NCBI RefSeq assembly: GCF_006402735.1 | Contig: NZ_CP017174.1 | Coordinates: forward strand, 8,536,001 to 8,600,000 | DNA: 64,000 nt | Source of the DNA: Myxococcus xanthus | Lineage (GTDB): Bacteria; Myxococcota; Myxococcia; Myxococcales; Myxococcaceae | Direction of reading: 5' to 3' | Shown here: in pieces, positions 24,810-33,393 of the stretch | How the letters are laid out: every line of letters starts with the position of its first letter | Numbering within the stretch: the first letter of the stretch is position 1 | The notes under the pieces: generated by a model | Seen by the model: the letters and a program-made list of their open reading frames with translations, nothing else | Databases searched by the model: none | Told to the model about the DNA's origin: nothing | Position numbers and translations under genes: made by a program

Positions 24810-26817
24810 GGGAGGTGGCCTTGTCCAGGTCGAGAATCTGTTGCGCCCCCATGTAGGACTTCGTCTCGTAGCGGGTGATCTTCCCAATCTTCCGGACGAT
24901 TTCCGCCATGCGCTCCGCCTCGCGGTAGATGATGTCCACCGGCTTCCAGGCGAAGTCGTCTTCCTTCAGCTTCCGCTTCAGCAGCTCGGCGTAGCCCATC
25001 ACCGAGGTGAGCGGCTGGTTCAGCTCGTGCGCGGCGGTGCCAGCGAGCGCGACGATGACCGCGCTCTTCTCGCTCTCCTCCAGCCGCGTCTCCACGTCGG
25101 ACAGCTTGCGCTCCAGCTGCATGCGCGCGCGCATGTCCGTGAAGATGCCCACGCTGAACACCTCACGCCCCCCTTCGTAGACGATGGAGGCCGTCAGGTT
25201 CACCGGCACCCGCTCACCGGAGCGGTGCACCAGCTCCTCCCGGATGAGGGACAGCCGGCCCTTGCCGCCGTGCTCGGGCGCCCGAATCATGGCCATCACC
25301 CGCTTCGCCACGCCCGGCGGATAGAGCTGGTGCACGGAGAGGCCGCCGCCCAGGGCCTCCTGCGCGGTGTAGCCGCACAGCGCCTCCGCGCCCTTGTTGA
25401 AGAGGATGATGCGCCCCTTCAGGTCGGCCGCGATGATGGCGTCCACCGACGAGTCGATGAGCCGCTCCAGGAAGTCCTTCGTCTGGAGCAGCTCGTCCTC
25501 CAGCCTTCGCGCGTCCGTGACGTCGCGGAAGGAGAGGATGGTGGCCGCCTCCTCGTCACGCAGCGGCGCCGCGGACATGGACAGCGTCAGGCGGCGCCCC
25601 GTGCGGGTGCACACCTGCACGTCCGCGCCGGAGCGGGCCTCGCCGCGCGCGGCGGTGGTCACCAGCTCCATCAGCACGTTCTCATCCACCGGCTGAGTCA
25701 CCTGGTGCAGGTGGCGGCCCCGCGCGTCGGGGGCGTCCACGTCCAGCATGGCCGCGCCGGACGGATTCAGCGACAGCACGCAGGCCTTGTCGTCGAGGAT
25801 GGCCACGCCTTCACTGACGTGCGCGAAGAAGAGCTGGTACGGCTTGAACGAGGCCGCCTGCTCCTCCGCGGCCAGGCGGGCCGTCTTCTCCGCCTCCGTC
25901 TGCCCGCGCACGGACTGGAGCACGGACGCGTTGCGCAGGGCCACCGCGGTGGCGTGCGCCACGGTGGTGAGGAAGTCGATTTCCCGAGGCGTGAAGGTGC
26001 GCCGCCGTCCCGCCGCGCGCAGCAGCAGCACGCCGCGCACCTGCCCGCGGATGGGCAGCGGCAGCGCGGCGATGGCGTGGATGCCCCGGGCGGCCACCGC
26101 GCGCCGCTCCACGTCTCCCAGCAGCGGGTGGGTGGAGGCCTCCTGCATCACCACCGGCTTGCCCGTTCGCATCACCTCGCGAATCTCGGGGTAGCGCGAC
26201 AGGTCGATGCGCAGGTCCTTGAGCGTGGGGTCATCGCTGGCGGCGACGATGATGCCCTCATCCGCGCTGCGCCCCAGCATCACCAGCGTGGCGCGCGCGA
26301 TGTCCAGCTTCTCCGCCAGCCGCCGGGTGACGCCGTGCAGCAGCGCCTCCACGTCGGACGTCTCCGCGTAGTCCGCCGTGAGCTCCAGGAGGAGTGCCAG
26401 GTCCTCCTGGCTGCGCGCCTGTTCCTCGCGCTCCACGTGGCGCTCGGCGGCGCACTGGAGCCGCCAGGCCAGCTCGTGCATGGCCACCGGCGCGGTGAGG
26501 ACGTCCGCCGGCTTGAGGGACTGCGCCGCGGCGAAGTGGCTTTCGCCCGGTGCCACCAGCACCACCAACGTGAGGTGGGCGGCGAGGGCGGCGTCCAGCA
26601 GGGCCTGCCCCGCGGCGAGCCCTCCCGGCGCGGTGAGGTCCACCAGCGCCAGGGAGGCCTCTTCGAGACCACCCACCACGCGTAAACCCGCACGCGCGGC
26701 GGCCGCGGCCAGCAGCTCCCGCGCGGGTGAGTCCGAGGGCACCAGGGAGATGCCTGATACGAATTCCAGCGAGGACGGCACGTGGAGAGTGGGGTCCAGG
26801 GCAGAAGGGGCCCCCAC
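24799..26817 (-). CDS. GAF-PAS-PAS protein with HisKA-like His but no ATPase domain
   Basis: 672 aa from GTG 26817; GTG 26781 is an alternative. Residues 1-115 look like a degenerate receiver: ALVDLTA supplies an Asp but the usual Lys-Pro is LTAP. A GAF domain follows (about 140-285), then two PAS domains (VSEGVAILDDKACVLSLNPS; SVDAIIAADLKGRIILFNKG) and a dimerisation helix with AAHELNQPLTSVMGYAELL. The chain then ends about 75 residues later with no N-box or glycine boxes, so it cannot bind ATP as a normal kinase. It overlaps a complete kinase gene by 11 bp. I infer a sensor partner or phospho-acceptor for that kinase. Confidence 0.82.
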
Positions 26818-26825
26818 TCTACACG

Positions 26826-26841
26826 CCCTGAGGGCTCAGGG
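26826..26841 (-). repeat. Hairpin spanning the stop codon of the beta-helix gene
   Basis: CCCTGAG-GG-CTCAGGG, a perfect 7-bp stem containing the stop codon at 26836-26838. It lies 9 bp before the next start codon (GTG 26817), so it may attenuate expression of the downstream kinase-like gene or simply end the transcript. No T tract. Confidence 0.35.
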
Positions 26842-28512
26842 GCAGTCCGACTCGAAAGCGCCCTGGTCCGGGCCTGGCCCGCACCAGGTCAACCCCAGCG
26901 ACAGCCCCGCGTTGAGGGCGGGCGAACCCGACCCCAGGCGGAAGTCCCCGGTGTCGATGTTGACGAAGCCAGGGGCCTTCTCCTGGGAGCGGCCGTCCAA
27001 CCCGCTCTGCGAGCGCCACTGCGAGAAGCCCATGTCCACGCCGTTCAGCCGGAAGAGGGCCGAGCCCGAATTGCGGAAGTAGAGGTTGGCGTCCACCACC
27101 GCCCCCGAGCGCCCGGGGCCGCCGCGCACCGCCACCCCACAGCCGGAGAAGACGTTGTTGCGCACATCCAGGCTGGCGCTGGCCCCGGTGTCGCCATGGC
27201 CAAAGGTGAGGCACGGCCCAGGCATGTTCCAGACGGTGTTGTGGTGAACCTTCACGTTCGACGTCGTGTCCACGCGGATGCCGCTGCCCTCCTCACCGCC
27301 GCCCAGTCCGTCCCGCACCAGGTTGCGGCGGATGACGATGTTGGTGGGCGGCGAGCCCTGGCGCACCCCGCCGATGCTGATGGCGCGGCCGTTGTTGTAG
27401 AAGACGTTGTCCTCCAGGGTGACGTCCTTCGCGGACAGGTGCACCACCACGCCCTCGCCGCGCGAGGTGGACGACGTCTTGTGGCCCCAGATGATGTTGC
27501 CGCGCAGCGTGACGCGGGTGCACGTCTTCACGTCGACGCCATTCTCCCGGTTCTCGTGCAGCTCGTTGTCCTCCACCAGGAGGTTGTCGAAGGGCGCGCC
27601 GGAGATGGTGGCGCCGCCCTCGGGGCCGATGCACTGCACCGCGTCCCCGGAGTTGTGGTGGATGTCGTTGCCACGCACCACCACGTTGCGCGCCGTCGTC
27701 TGGACGACGACGCCGTGGCTGTCATCTCCGTTGCGGTTGAAGTGGGAGATGGTGTTGCCCTCGATGAGGACATCACTGGCCTTCTCACACACGTTGACGC
27801 CCGCGCCCGCGGTGCCGTTCTTCAGCGTGGAGCCGCGCAGCACGCCGTGGTGGGAACCCACGCCGCGGAACAGCACCGCGAAGGAGGCATTGCCCGCCGC
27901 GTCGATGGTGAGCCCCTCGATGCTCCAGTACGCACCGCGCACGTCCACCATGGCGGAGCCACTGCCGGACGGCTTCAGCACCGGCTTCGCGCCCGGCGCG
28001 GCCCGCAGCGTGAGCAGGTTGGACGCCGAGCCGCCCTTCTCCTCCAGCTTGAGGCGCTCGGCGTAGGTGCCCGTCTTCAGGTAGATGGCCTCGCCCGGCC
28101 GCACCAACTCCAGCGCGCGCGTCACCGTTCGCAGCGGCGCCGTCTCCGTGGCGGAAGCACTGTCACTGCCGTTGGGCGCCACCCAGAGGATGCGCGAGTA
28201 CTGGGGCACGGGCTCGGGTTCAGGCGGAGGCTCCGGTTCTGGCTGTGGTTGGGGCTGGGGCTCTGGCTGAGGGGTCGGATCCGGGATGTCGACGATGACG
28301 GGTGGAGGCTCCGACGTTCCAGGGTTCGTCGTGTCGTCGTCATCGTTGGTGGGAGGTGTGCCGGGAACGGACGGGTTGCCCGTCGACGGCGTCTCGCTGG
28401 AGCCCGGAGGTGAGCCACTTTCCTGGGTGAGCTCCCCCTTCCCATTGCAGGCCAACAAGGACAGCAGGGCAGCGGAGCAGAGGGCCGTGGACCACGGCGA
28501 GCGGTTGCGCAT
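26836..28512 (-). CDS. Right-handed parallel beta-helix lipoprotein
   Basis: 558 aa from ATG 28512, which has CAGGAG upstream. Signal peptide with lipobox LLAC. A 100-residue low-complexity region rich in Pro, Ser, Gly, Asp and Glu follows, including alternating Pro-Gln-Glu (PEPQPQPQPEPEP). Then come many short beta-helix rungs from about 200 to 500 (for example NVVVRGNDIHHNSGDAV, VTLEDNVFYNNGRAISIGG), as in pectate-lyase-like and DUF1565 (LWVAPNGSDSASAT opening) proteins. The C-terminal GSPALNAG and WCGPGPDQGAFE are common ends in this group. It is surface or periplasmic, and possible roles are polysaccharide binding or cleavage. Catalytic residues cannot be assigned. Confidence 0.87.
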   Translation of the reverse strand: MRNRSPWSTALCSAALLSLLACNGKGELTQESGSPPGSSETPSTGNPSVPGTPPTNDDDDTTNPGTSEPPPVIVDIPDPTPQPEPQPQPQPEPEPPPEPEPVPQYSRILWVAPNGSDSASATETAPLRTVTRALELVRPGEAIYLKTGTYAERLKLEEKGGSASNLLTLRAAPGAKPVLKPSGSGSAMVDVRGAYWSIEGLTIDAAGNASFAVLFRGVGSHHGVLRGSTLKNGTAGAGVNVCEKASDVLIEGNTISHFNRNGDDSHGVVVQTTARNVVVRGNDIHHNSGDAVQCIGPEGGATISGAPFDNLLVEDNELHENRENGVDVKTCTRVTLRGNIIWGHKTSSTSRGEGVVVHLSAKDVTLEDNVFYNNGRAISIGGVRQGSPPTNIVIRRNLVRDGLGGGEEGSGIRVDTTSNVKVHHNTVWNMPGPCLTFGHGDTGASASLDVRNNVFSGCGVAVRGGPGRSGAVVDANLYFRNSGSALFRLNGVDMGFSQWRSQSGLDGRSQEKAPGFVNIDTGDFRLGSGSPALNAGLSLGLTWCGPGPDQGAFESDCP

Positions 28513-28913
28513 CCTGGCGGACTCCTGGTGTGGGTCGCGGCGCGGGAGGCGCTCGCGAGGACGGCCGCCAATTCCGAGCCCCGCGCTGTTCATTCCCTCC
28601 GAGCGCGGCAACCCCTGCCTGCCGGGACGTAGAGGGAGGAGACAGGAAACGTGGTTTCGCGGGGTTGGGACGGATGCTCCGCTTCACCGACAGGTGGGCC
28701 TTCACGGGGAGCTGAAGTGTGATGTGTGCAACGCGCGCGGGAATATTCCCGGGGGATTTTCACACAGAGCGAAGGGCCGAGCCGGGCGTCCCCGGGCGCG
28801 TGGGCGCGCGGCGGGGCGAGACATGCCGGTGTTTCAGGGAGGCAGGGCGTACCTTGACGTCGGGAGGAACGCGCGGGATATGAGCCGCCTTCCACCCGCT
28901 GTCAGGAGACACC
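28513..28913. other. Divergent intergenic region, beta-helix lipoprotein and queD
   Basis: About 400 bp without a supported gene. It holds the palindrome-containing motif at 28735-28761 (separate entry). The left part, next to the lipoprotein gene, shows no recognisable signal. Confidence 0.4.
28735..28761. promoter_or_regulatory. Candidate operator: palindrome plus GGATTTTC, also seen at 62973
   Basis: CGGGAATATTCCCG (28738-28751) is a perfect 14-bp palindrome, followed at once by GGGGATTTTC. A closely similar block, GCGCGGGTATTTCCC then TGCGGATTTTC, lies at 62973-63000 in front of the M23 peptidase gene. Similar sequence in two unrelated divergent promoter regions suggests a shared regulator, unidentified. 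Confidence 0.45.
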
Positions 28914-29276
28914 TTGGACATCTTCAAGGAATTCACCTTCGAGGCCGCGCACCGGCTTCCCAACGTGCCGCCTGGGCACAAGTGCAGCCGGCTTCACGGC
29001 CACAGCTACCGGGTGGAAGTCCACGTGCGTGGCCCGGCGGGCGAGCAGTCCGGGTGGGTGATAGACTTCACCGACATCAAGGATGCCTTCGAGCCCCTGC
29101 GGCTGAAGCTGGACCACTACTACCTCAATGAGGTGGAAGGTCTGGAGAACCCCACCAGCGAGAACCTGTCGCGGTGGATCTGGAAGCGCCTGCGTCCGGG
29201 CCTGCCCCTGCTCAGCCGGGTGGTGGTGCGTGAGACGTGCACCAGTGGCTGCATCTATCAAGGCGAAGACGACTGA
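28914..29276 (+). CDS. queD: 6-carboxytetrahydropterin synthase QueD
   Basis: 120 aa, typical QueD size. TTG start at 28914, fixed by an AGGAG site 6 bp upstream and by the absence of an in-frame ATG. Zinc ligands are His in FEAAHRL and the HGHSY pair; catalytic Cys is in HKCSRLHGH. A DxxD-type stretch (VIDFTDIK) and the C-terminal VRETCTSG complete the family signature. The enzyme converts dihydroneopterin triphosphate to 6-carboxytetrahydropterin in the queuosine pathway. Other pathway genes (queC, queE, queF) are not in the window, but a YhhQ-type precursor transporter lies 3.3 kb away. Confidence 0.92.
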   Translation: MDIFKEFTFEAAHRLPNVPPGHKCSRLHGHSYRVEVHVRGPAGEQSGWVIDFTDIKDAFEPLRLKLDHYYLNEVEGLENPTSENLSRWIWKRLRPGLPLLSRVVVRETCTSGCIYQGEDD

Positions 29277-29315
29277 GCCGGACCCTCGCGGGGCTGGCTC
29301 CACGAGGGGACTGCC

Positions 29316-30065
29316 ATGAACGTTCTGATTACCGGGGCCACCGCAGGATTCGGTTTGGCCATTGCTCGCCGCTTCATCCAGGACGGCGCGCGCGTCATCG
29401 CCTCCGGGCGGCGCACCGAGCGGCTGGAGGCCCTGCGCGCGGAGCTGGGCGAGCGGGTGCTCCCCCTGACGCTCGACATCACGGACCGTGAGGCCGTGGA
29501 GCGGGCCATCCGCTCGCTGCCGGCGGAGTTCGCCGAGGTGGACGTGCTGGTCAACAACGCGGGCCTGGCGCTGGGGTTGGACCTGGCGCAGTCGGCGCGC
29601 GTGGAGGACTGGGACACGATGGTGGACACCAACGTGAAGGGCCTCCTGTACTGCACGCACGCGGTGCTGCCCGGCATGGTGGCGCGCAACCGGGGCCACG
29701 TCGTCAACATGGGCTCTGTGGCGGCGGAGTGGCCCTACCCGGGCGGCAACGTGTACGGCGCCACCAAGGCCTTCGTGCACCAGTTCAGCCTCAACCTCCG
29801 CGCGGACCTGCACGGCACCGCCGTTCGCGTGACGGACATCGAGCCCGGCCTGGTGGGCGGCACGGAGTTCTCCAACGTCCGCTTCAAGGGCGACGACACA
29901 CGCGCCGCGTCCATCTACGCCAACACCCAGGCGCTGACGCCCGAGGACATCGCGGACGCGGTGCACTGGGTGGCCACGCGGCCCGCGCACGTGAACATCA
30001 ACGTCATGTCGCTGATGCCGGTGTCACAGTCCTTCGGGCCCCTGCCGGTGAAGCGGCAGGGCTGA
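29316..30065 (+). CDS. Short-chain dehydrogenase, YdfG-like
   Basis: 249 aa. The Rossmann motif is TGATAGFG, followed by an NADP-favouring Arg pair (ASGRRTERL). The NNAG motif and active-site Ser, Tyr and Lys (MGSVAAEWPYPGGNVYGATK) are all present. The EPGLVGGTEFSNVRF segment is characteristic of YdfG/3-hydroxy acid dehydrogenases, which oxidise L-allo-threonine, serine and 3-hydroxy acids. The enzyme is cytosolic. ATG 29316 follows queD by 39 bp on the same strand, so they may be co-transcribed, though no shared pathway is evident. Confidence 0.88.
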   Translation: MNVLITGATAGFGLAIARRFIQDGARVIASGRRTERLEALRAELGERVLPLTLDITDREAVERAIRSLPAEFAEVDVLVNNAGLALGLDLAQSARVEDWDTMVDTNVKGLLYCTHAVLPGMVARNRGHVVNMGSVAAEWPYPGGNVYGATKAFVHQFSLNLRADLHGTAVRVTDIEPGLVGGTEFSNVRFKGDDTRAASIYANTQALTPEDIADAVHWVATRPAHVNINVMSLMPVSQSFGPLPVKRQG

Positions 30066-30102
30066 ATCGAATCCAGGGTGCGCCTTGGGATAACCTGTCC
30101 CC

Positions 30103-30546
30103 ATGAGTCATCCGGAACGACCGCCGCCGTCCCAGGGGCTCCTCGCCCGCGGACTGAAGCTGCTGGGCCATCTCACGCACCCTGACACGCGCACCGGCAA
30201 GGTCTTCACCCGCGCCGAGCAGGGCCTCACCCGCGCGGCCGCCAAGGTCACCGAGAGCCCCGCGTACCTGCGCGTGAGTGGCTCCCTCATGCGCCAGGGC
30301 TTCAACGCCCGCATCCGCCGCAATGGCCTGGTGGAAGGCGCGCTGCGCACCCTGCGCCTACCCACCACCTCGGAGGTGGAGAACCTGCGCGACCAGCTCC
30401 GCCGGATGAATGACCAGGTGGAGGCGCTCGGCACCCAGTTGGAATTGGTGGTGGACCTGCTCCACCGGCAGGAAGGCGCGGAGCCCGAGCCTGAGTCCCC
30501 CGAGCCCACGCCCAAGGAGCGCGCGCCCTCCAAGCGCCGCCGCTGA
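30103..30546 (+). CDS. Short coiled-coil protein, likely PHA-synthase-associated
   Basis: 147 aa. The N-terminal half is basic and helical (LTRAAAKVTESPAYLRVSG). A conserved-looking LRLPTTSEVENLRDQLRRM then leads into a coiled coil (MNDQVEALGTQLELVVDLL). The C-terminal tail alternates Pro, Glu and Lys. The LPTTSEVENL block followed by a coiled coil resembles the end of PhaE/PhaR subunits of class III and IV PHA synthases. The next gene, one base after the stop, encodes PhaC. I infer a reduced PhaE-like activator or phasin. It is far shorter than normal PhaE (about 350 aa). Confidence 0.7.
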   Translation: MSHPERPPPSQGLLARGLKLLGHLTHPDTRTGKVFTRAEQGLTRAAAKVTESPAYLRVSGSLMRQGFNARIRRNGLVEGALRTLRLPTTSEVENLRDQLRRMNDQVEALGTQLELVVDLLHRQEGAEPEPESPEPTPKERAPSKRRR

Positions 30547-30547
30547 C

Positions 30548-31672
30548 ATGACCGCGTCCACGCCCCAGCGTCTTCGCTCCTTCGTCACCGGCCAGGTCGA
30601 GCTGACCCGCGCCGTCGCGCACGCGCTCAAGTCGCGGCCCTTCAATCCGTACCCGTACCTCAAGCCCTTCATCGAGAGGGCCTCGGGCGTGCGCGAGCCG
30701 CCCATCAGCGCCACGCCGCACACCGTCGTGTACACGCGCGGCAGCATGCGGCTGCTGCGCTACGCAGCCCCGCGCCGGCGCCACCGCACACCCATCCTCT
30801 TCGTCTATTCGCTCATCAACCGCTGGTACATCCTCGACTTCCTGCCAGGGCGCAGCCTCATCGAGCACCTCACCCGCGAGGGCTACGACGTCTACGCCAT
30901 CGACTGGGGTGTGCCGGGACAGGACGAGGAGCGGCTCACGTGGGATGACCTGCTCGGCGGGCTCATCCAGACGGCGGTGCGGTGGACGCTGCGCGTGAGC
31001 AAGAGCCGGGACCTGACGCTCTACGGCTACTGCATGGGCGGCACCATGGCCCTGGCGTACACGTCCCTGTATCCCGAGGGCGTCCGCAACCTGGTGGCCC
31101 AGGCCACGCCGGTGGACTTCAGCAAGGGCGGCCTCTACACGCTGTGGACGTCCGCCAACCACTTCGACGTGGACTCACTGGTGGATGCCTACGGCAACGT
31201 GCCCACGCCGGTGCTGGAGAGCGGCTTCCTCATGGCCGCGCCGGTGCAGCGCCTCACCCGCTGGCTGGAGGTGTGCCGCCGCATCGACGACCCGGAGTTC
31301 GTCACCACGTTCCTCGCCATGGAGCGCTGGGGCGCGGACCCCGTGCCCTTCCCGGGCGAGGTGTACCGGCAGTACATCAAGGACTGCTACCAGCAGAACC
31401 TCTTCCCCCAGGGCCTCATGGAAGTGGGCGGCGAGCGCGTGGACCTGCGCCGCATCGAGTGCGCCATCCTCAACGTCATCGCCGAGCACGACACCATCGC
31501 GCTGCCGGCGATGAGCGAGCCGCTGCCCTCCCTGGTCAGCTCGAAGGACTGTGAGACGCGGCGCTACCCCGTGGGCCACATCGGCCTGTCCGCCTCCAGC
31601 AAGGGCGCGACGAAGGTGTGGCCCTCTATTTCCGCGTGGATTGGCGCGCGCTCGAAGCCGATGGAGCCATGA
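30548..31672 (+). CDS. phaC: Class III-type polyhydroxyalkanoate synthase catalytic subunit PhaC
   Basis: 374 aa, the length of class III PhaC (class I is about 560-590). The lipase-box-like GYCMGG has catalytic Cys162 in place of Ser. Asp in IAEHDTIALP and His in PVGHIGL complete the triad. Other hallmarks are VYSLINRWYILD and IDWGVPG. The enzyme polymerises hydroxyacyl-CoA into storage polyester on cytosolic granules. Class III enzymes need PhaE; the candidate partner is the short coiled-coil protein one base upstream. Its stop overlaps the next start as ATGA, tying it to an alpha/beta hydrolase that might act on polymer or oligomers. Confidence 0.88.
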   Translation: MTASTPQRLRSFVTGQVELTRAVAHALKSRPFNPYPYLKPFIERASGVREPPISATPHTVVYTRGSMRLLRYAAPRRRHRTPILFVYSLINRWYILDFLPGRSLIEHLTREGYDVYAIDWGVPGQDEERLTWDDLLGGLIQTAVRWTLRVSKSRDLTLYGYCMGGTMALAYTSLYPEGVRNLVAQATPVDFSKGGLYTLWTSANHFDVDSLVDAYGNVPTPVLESGFLMAAPVQRLTRWLEVCRRIDDPEFVTTFLAMERWGADPVPFPGEVYRQYIKDCYQQNLFPQGLMEVGGERVDLRRIECAILNVIAEHDTIALPAMSEPLPSLVSSKDCETRRYPVGHIGLSASSKGATKVWPSISAWIGARSKPMEP

Positions 31673-32577
31673 ACGTCTCGTCCGACACTGAAGCCATGGG
31701 CGTGCAGGTCCGCGAAGGCACCGTCCACCTGCGGGATGGCCGGCGGCTCGCGTACGTCGAGTCTGGAGACTTGAGCGGCCTGCCCGTCTTCTTCATCCAC
31801 GGCAATCCGGGCTCGCGCCACATGCGCCATCCGGATGACCGGCTCACCCACGCGTTGGGCGTGCGACTCATCACTCCGGACCGGCCGGGCTATGGCCTGT
31901 CGGACTACCAGCCCGGACGCACGCTGCTCGACTTCCCCGATGACCTGGAGCAGTTGGCCAACACGCTGAGGATCGGCCGCTTCGCCCTCTTCGGCGTGTC
32001 CGCGGGCGGGCCCTACGTCGCCGCGTCCGCGTGGAAGCTGGGTGAGCGCATCACCCGCGCGGCGCTCGTCTCCGGCGCGGCGCCCCTGGCCCGGCCGGGC
32101 GCCATGGCGGGGGTGAACCGGGACTACCGCAACGCGTACACCATGGCCGCGTGGCCAGAGTGGCTGCTGCATCCATTGATGGCCATGCATGACCGGCAGG
32201 TGCGCGCCAATCCCGCGCGAGCGCTGGCGGGGCTGCGCTCCCAGGCGTCGGCGGATGACCGCGCGGTGCTCGCGGACCCGCGCATCGCCGCGCAGGTGCA
32301 GGGCTGGCGGTACGAGGCCACGCGCAAGGGCGTGGCGGGCATGCGGCGCGAGGCCCACATCCTCGCGCAGCCGTGGAACGTCCCCCTGGAGGAGATTCGG
32401 ACGGAGGTGGACCTCTGGTACTGGGAGGGAGACAGCATCGTCCCGACGCAGATGGGACGGTACCTGGCGAACCGGATTCCGCGCGCGGTGCCCCGCTTCT
32501 TTCCTGGCGGCGGGCACTTCTCCATCTTCTCCCACTGGACGGATATCCTCACGCCGCTGGTGCAGCAGGGAAGCTGA
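31669..32577 (+). CDS. Alpha/beta hydrolase coupled to phaC
   Basis: 302 aa from ATG 31669, within the phaC stop (ATGA). The oxyanion segment is FFIHGNPGSR, the nucleophile is Ser in FGVSAGGPY and the catalytic His is in FPGGGHFSIF. An Asp in WYWEGDSIVP is the likely third residue. No signal peptide, so cytosolic. A role in PHA turnover is inferred only from coupling to phaC. The gene ends in TGAGCCGC repeated with an 8-bp period, placing a TGA in each of the three frames (32575, 32583, 32591). Confidence 0.85.
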   Translation: MNVSSDTEAMGVQVREGTVHLRDGRRLAYVESGDLSGLPVFFIHGNPGSRHMRHPDDRLTHALGVRLITPDRPGYGLSDYQPGRTLLDFPDDLEQLANTLRIGRFALFGVSAGGPYVAASAWKLGERITRAALVSGAAPLARPGAMAGVNRDYRNAYTMAAWPEWLLHPLMAMHDRQVRANPARALAGLRSQASADDRAVLADPRIAAQVQGWRYEATRKGVAGMRREAHILAQPWNVPLEEIRTEVDLWYWEGDSIVPTQMGRYLANRIPRAVPRFFPGGGHFSIFSHWTDILTPLVQQGS

Positions 32578-32592
32578 GCCGCTGAGCCGCTG

Positions 32593-32621
32593 AGCCCCGC
32601 GCGCTCAGGCGGCGCGGGGCT
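32593..32621. terminator. Bidirectional hairpin between convergent genes
   Basis: Perfect 10-bp stem AGCCCCGCGC/GCGCGGGGCT with a 9-nt loop; an alternative CTGAGC/GCTCAG pairing also exists. It lies across the last codons and stop of the yhhQ-like gene. No T tract. Confidence 0.5.
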
Positions 32622-33381
32622 GCTCTTCCGGGGTGACGGGCGGCGCGGGCGGGGCGATGGGTTCGCCATTCTCCCCTAGCACCACGGGGGCGATGCCCAG
32701 CTTGCGCTCGACGAAGGCGTGGCCCAGGTAGATGAAGGGCGTCAGGCCCACCGTGACCAGCAACTTCACCACGTAGGACGTGTAGATGATGTCGAGGATG
32801 GCGGCGTTGGGCAGCACCCCCGTCCACGCCACGTACTGCACCACCACCGTGTCGATGAGCTGCGACACCAGCGTGGAGCCCGTCGCCCGCACCCACAAGA
32901 GCCGGTTGCGCGTCAGTCGCTTGAGCCCGTTGAAGATGGCGATGTCGCAGAACTGGCCCGCCAGGTACGCAATCATCGACGCGACGAGGAAGCGCTGTGA
33001 GCCGGCGAAGACGTTGTTGAACGAGCCCTCCACCGCGCCCGTGAAGTCCGGCGCACGCGTCAGCGGCGCCCACGGCACCTGCACGGCAATGGCAATCACC
33101 ACGAACGCGAAGATGGCCATGAAGAAGCCCACCCACGTCACGAAGCGGGCCGCCTTCTTCCCGTAGAACTCGTTGAGGATGTCCGTGAGGAGGAACGTCA
33201 CCGGGAAGGGCAGCATGCCGATGGACATCACCGCCACCACCGGCCCCACCTTCGCCTCGAACAGCTTCACGCTGATGATGTCGCCCACCACCAGCGAGGT
33301 GACGAACACCCCCACCAACACCACGAAGAGCTGAAACCGTCTGTCGAGGAGCATCCCGTCGTTCTTCTGAGCCGAGGCCAC
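32605..33381 (-). CDS. yhhQ: YhhQ/VUT-family queuosine-precursor transporter
   Basis: 258 aa, GTG start at 33381. Six or so membrane helices; the first is FQLFVVLVGVFVTSLVVGDI. The DILNEFYGKKAARFV segment and AYLAGQFCDIAIFNGLKR are characteristic of YhhQ, which imports the 7-deazaguanine queuosine precursors preQ0/preQ1. The C-terminus is Pro-rich. An alternative role in vitamin uptake was once proposed for the VUT family. Together with QueD 3.3 kb away it suggests the strain both makes and salvages queuosine precursors. Confidence 0.88.
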   Translation of the reverse strand: MASAQKNDGMLLDRRFQLFVVLVGVFVTSLVVGDIISVKLFEAKVGPVVAVMSIGMLPFPVTFLLTDILNEFYGKKAARFVTWVGFFMAIFAFVVIAIAVQVPWAPLTRAPDFTGAVEGSFNNVFAGSQRFLVASMIAYLAGQFCDIAIFNGLKRLTRNRLLWVRATGSTLVSQLIDTVVVQYVAWTGVLPNAAILDIIYTSYVVKLLVTVGLTPFIYLGHAFVERKLGIAPVVLGENGEPIAPPAPPVTPEEQPRAA

Positions 33382-33393
33382 GTCATACCGCGC

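Noticed and set aside
28880..28913. ATG at 28880 as the queD start
   Set aside because: It is out of frame with the QueD sequence; TTG 28914 has the ribosome site.
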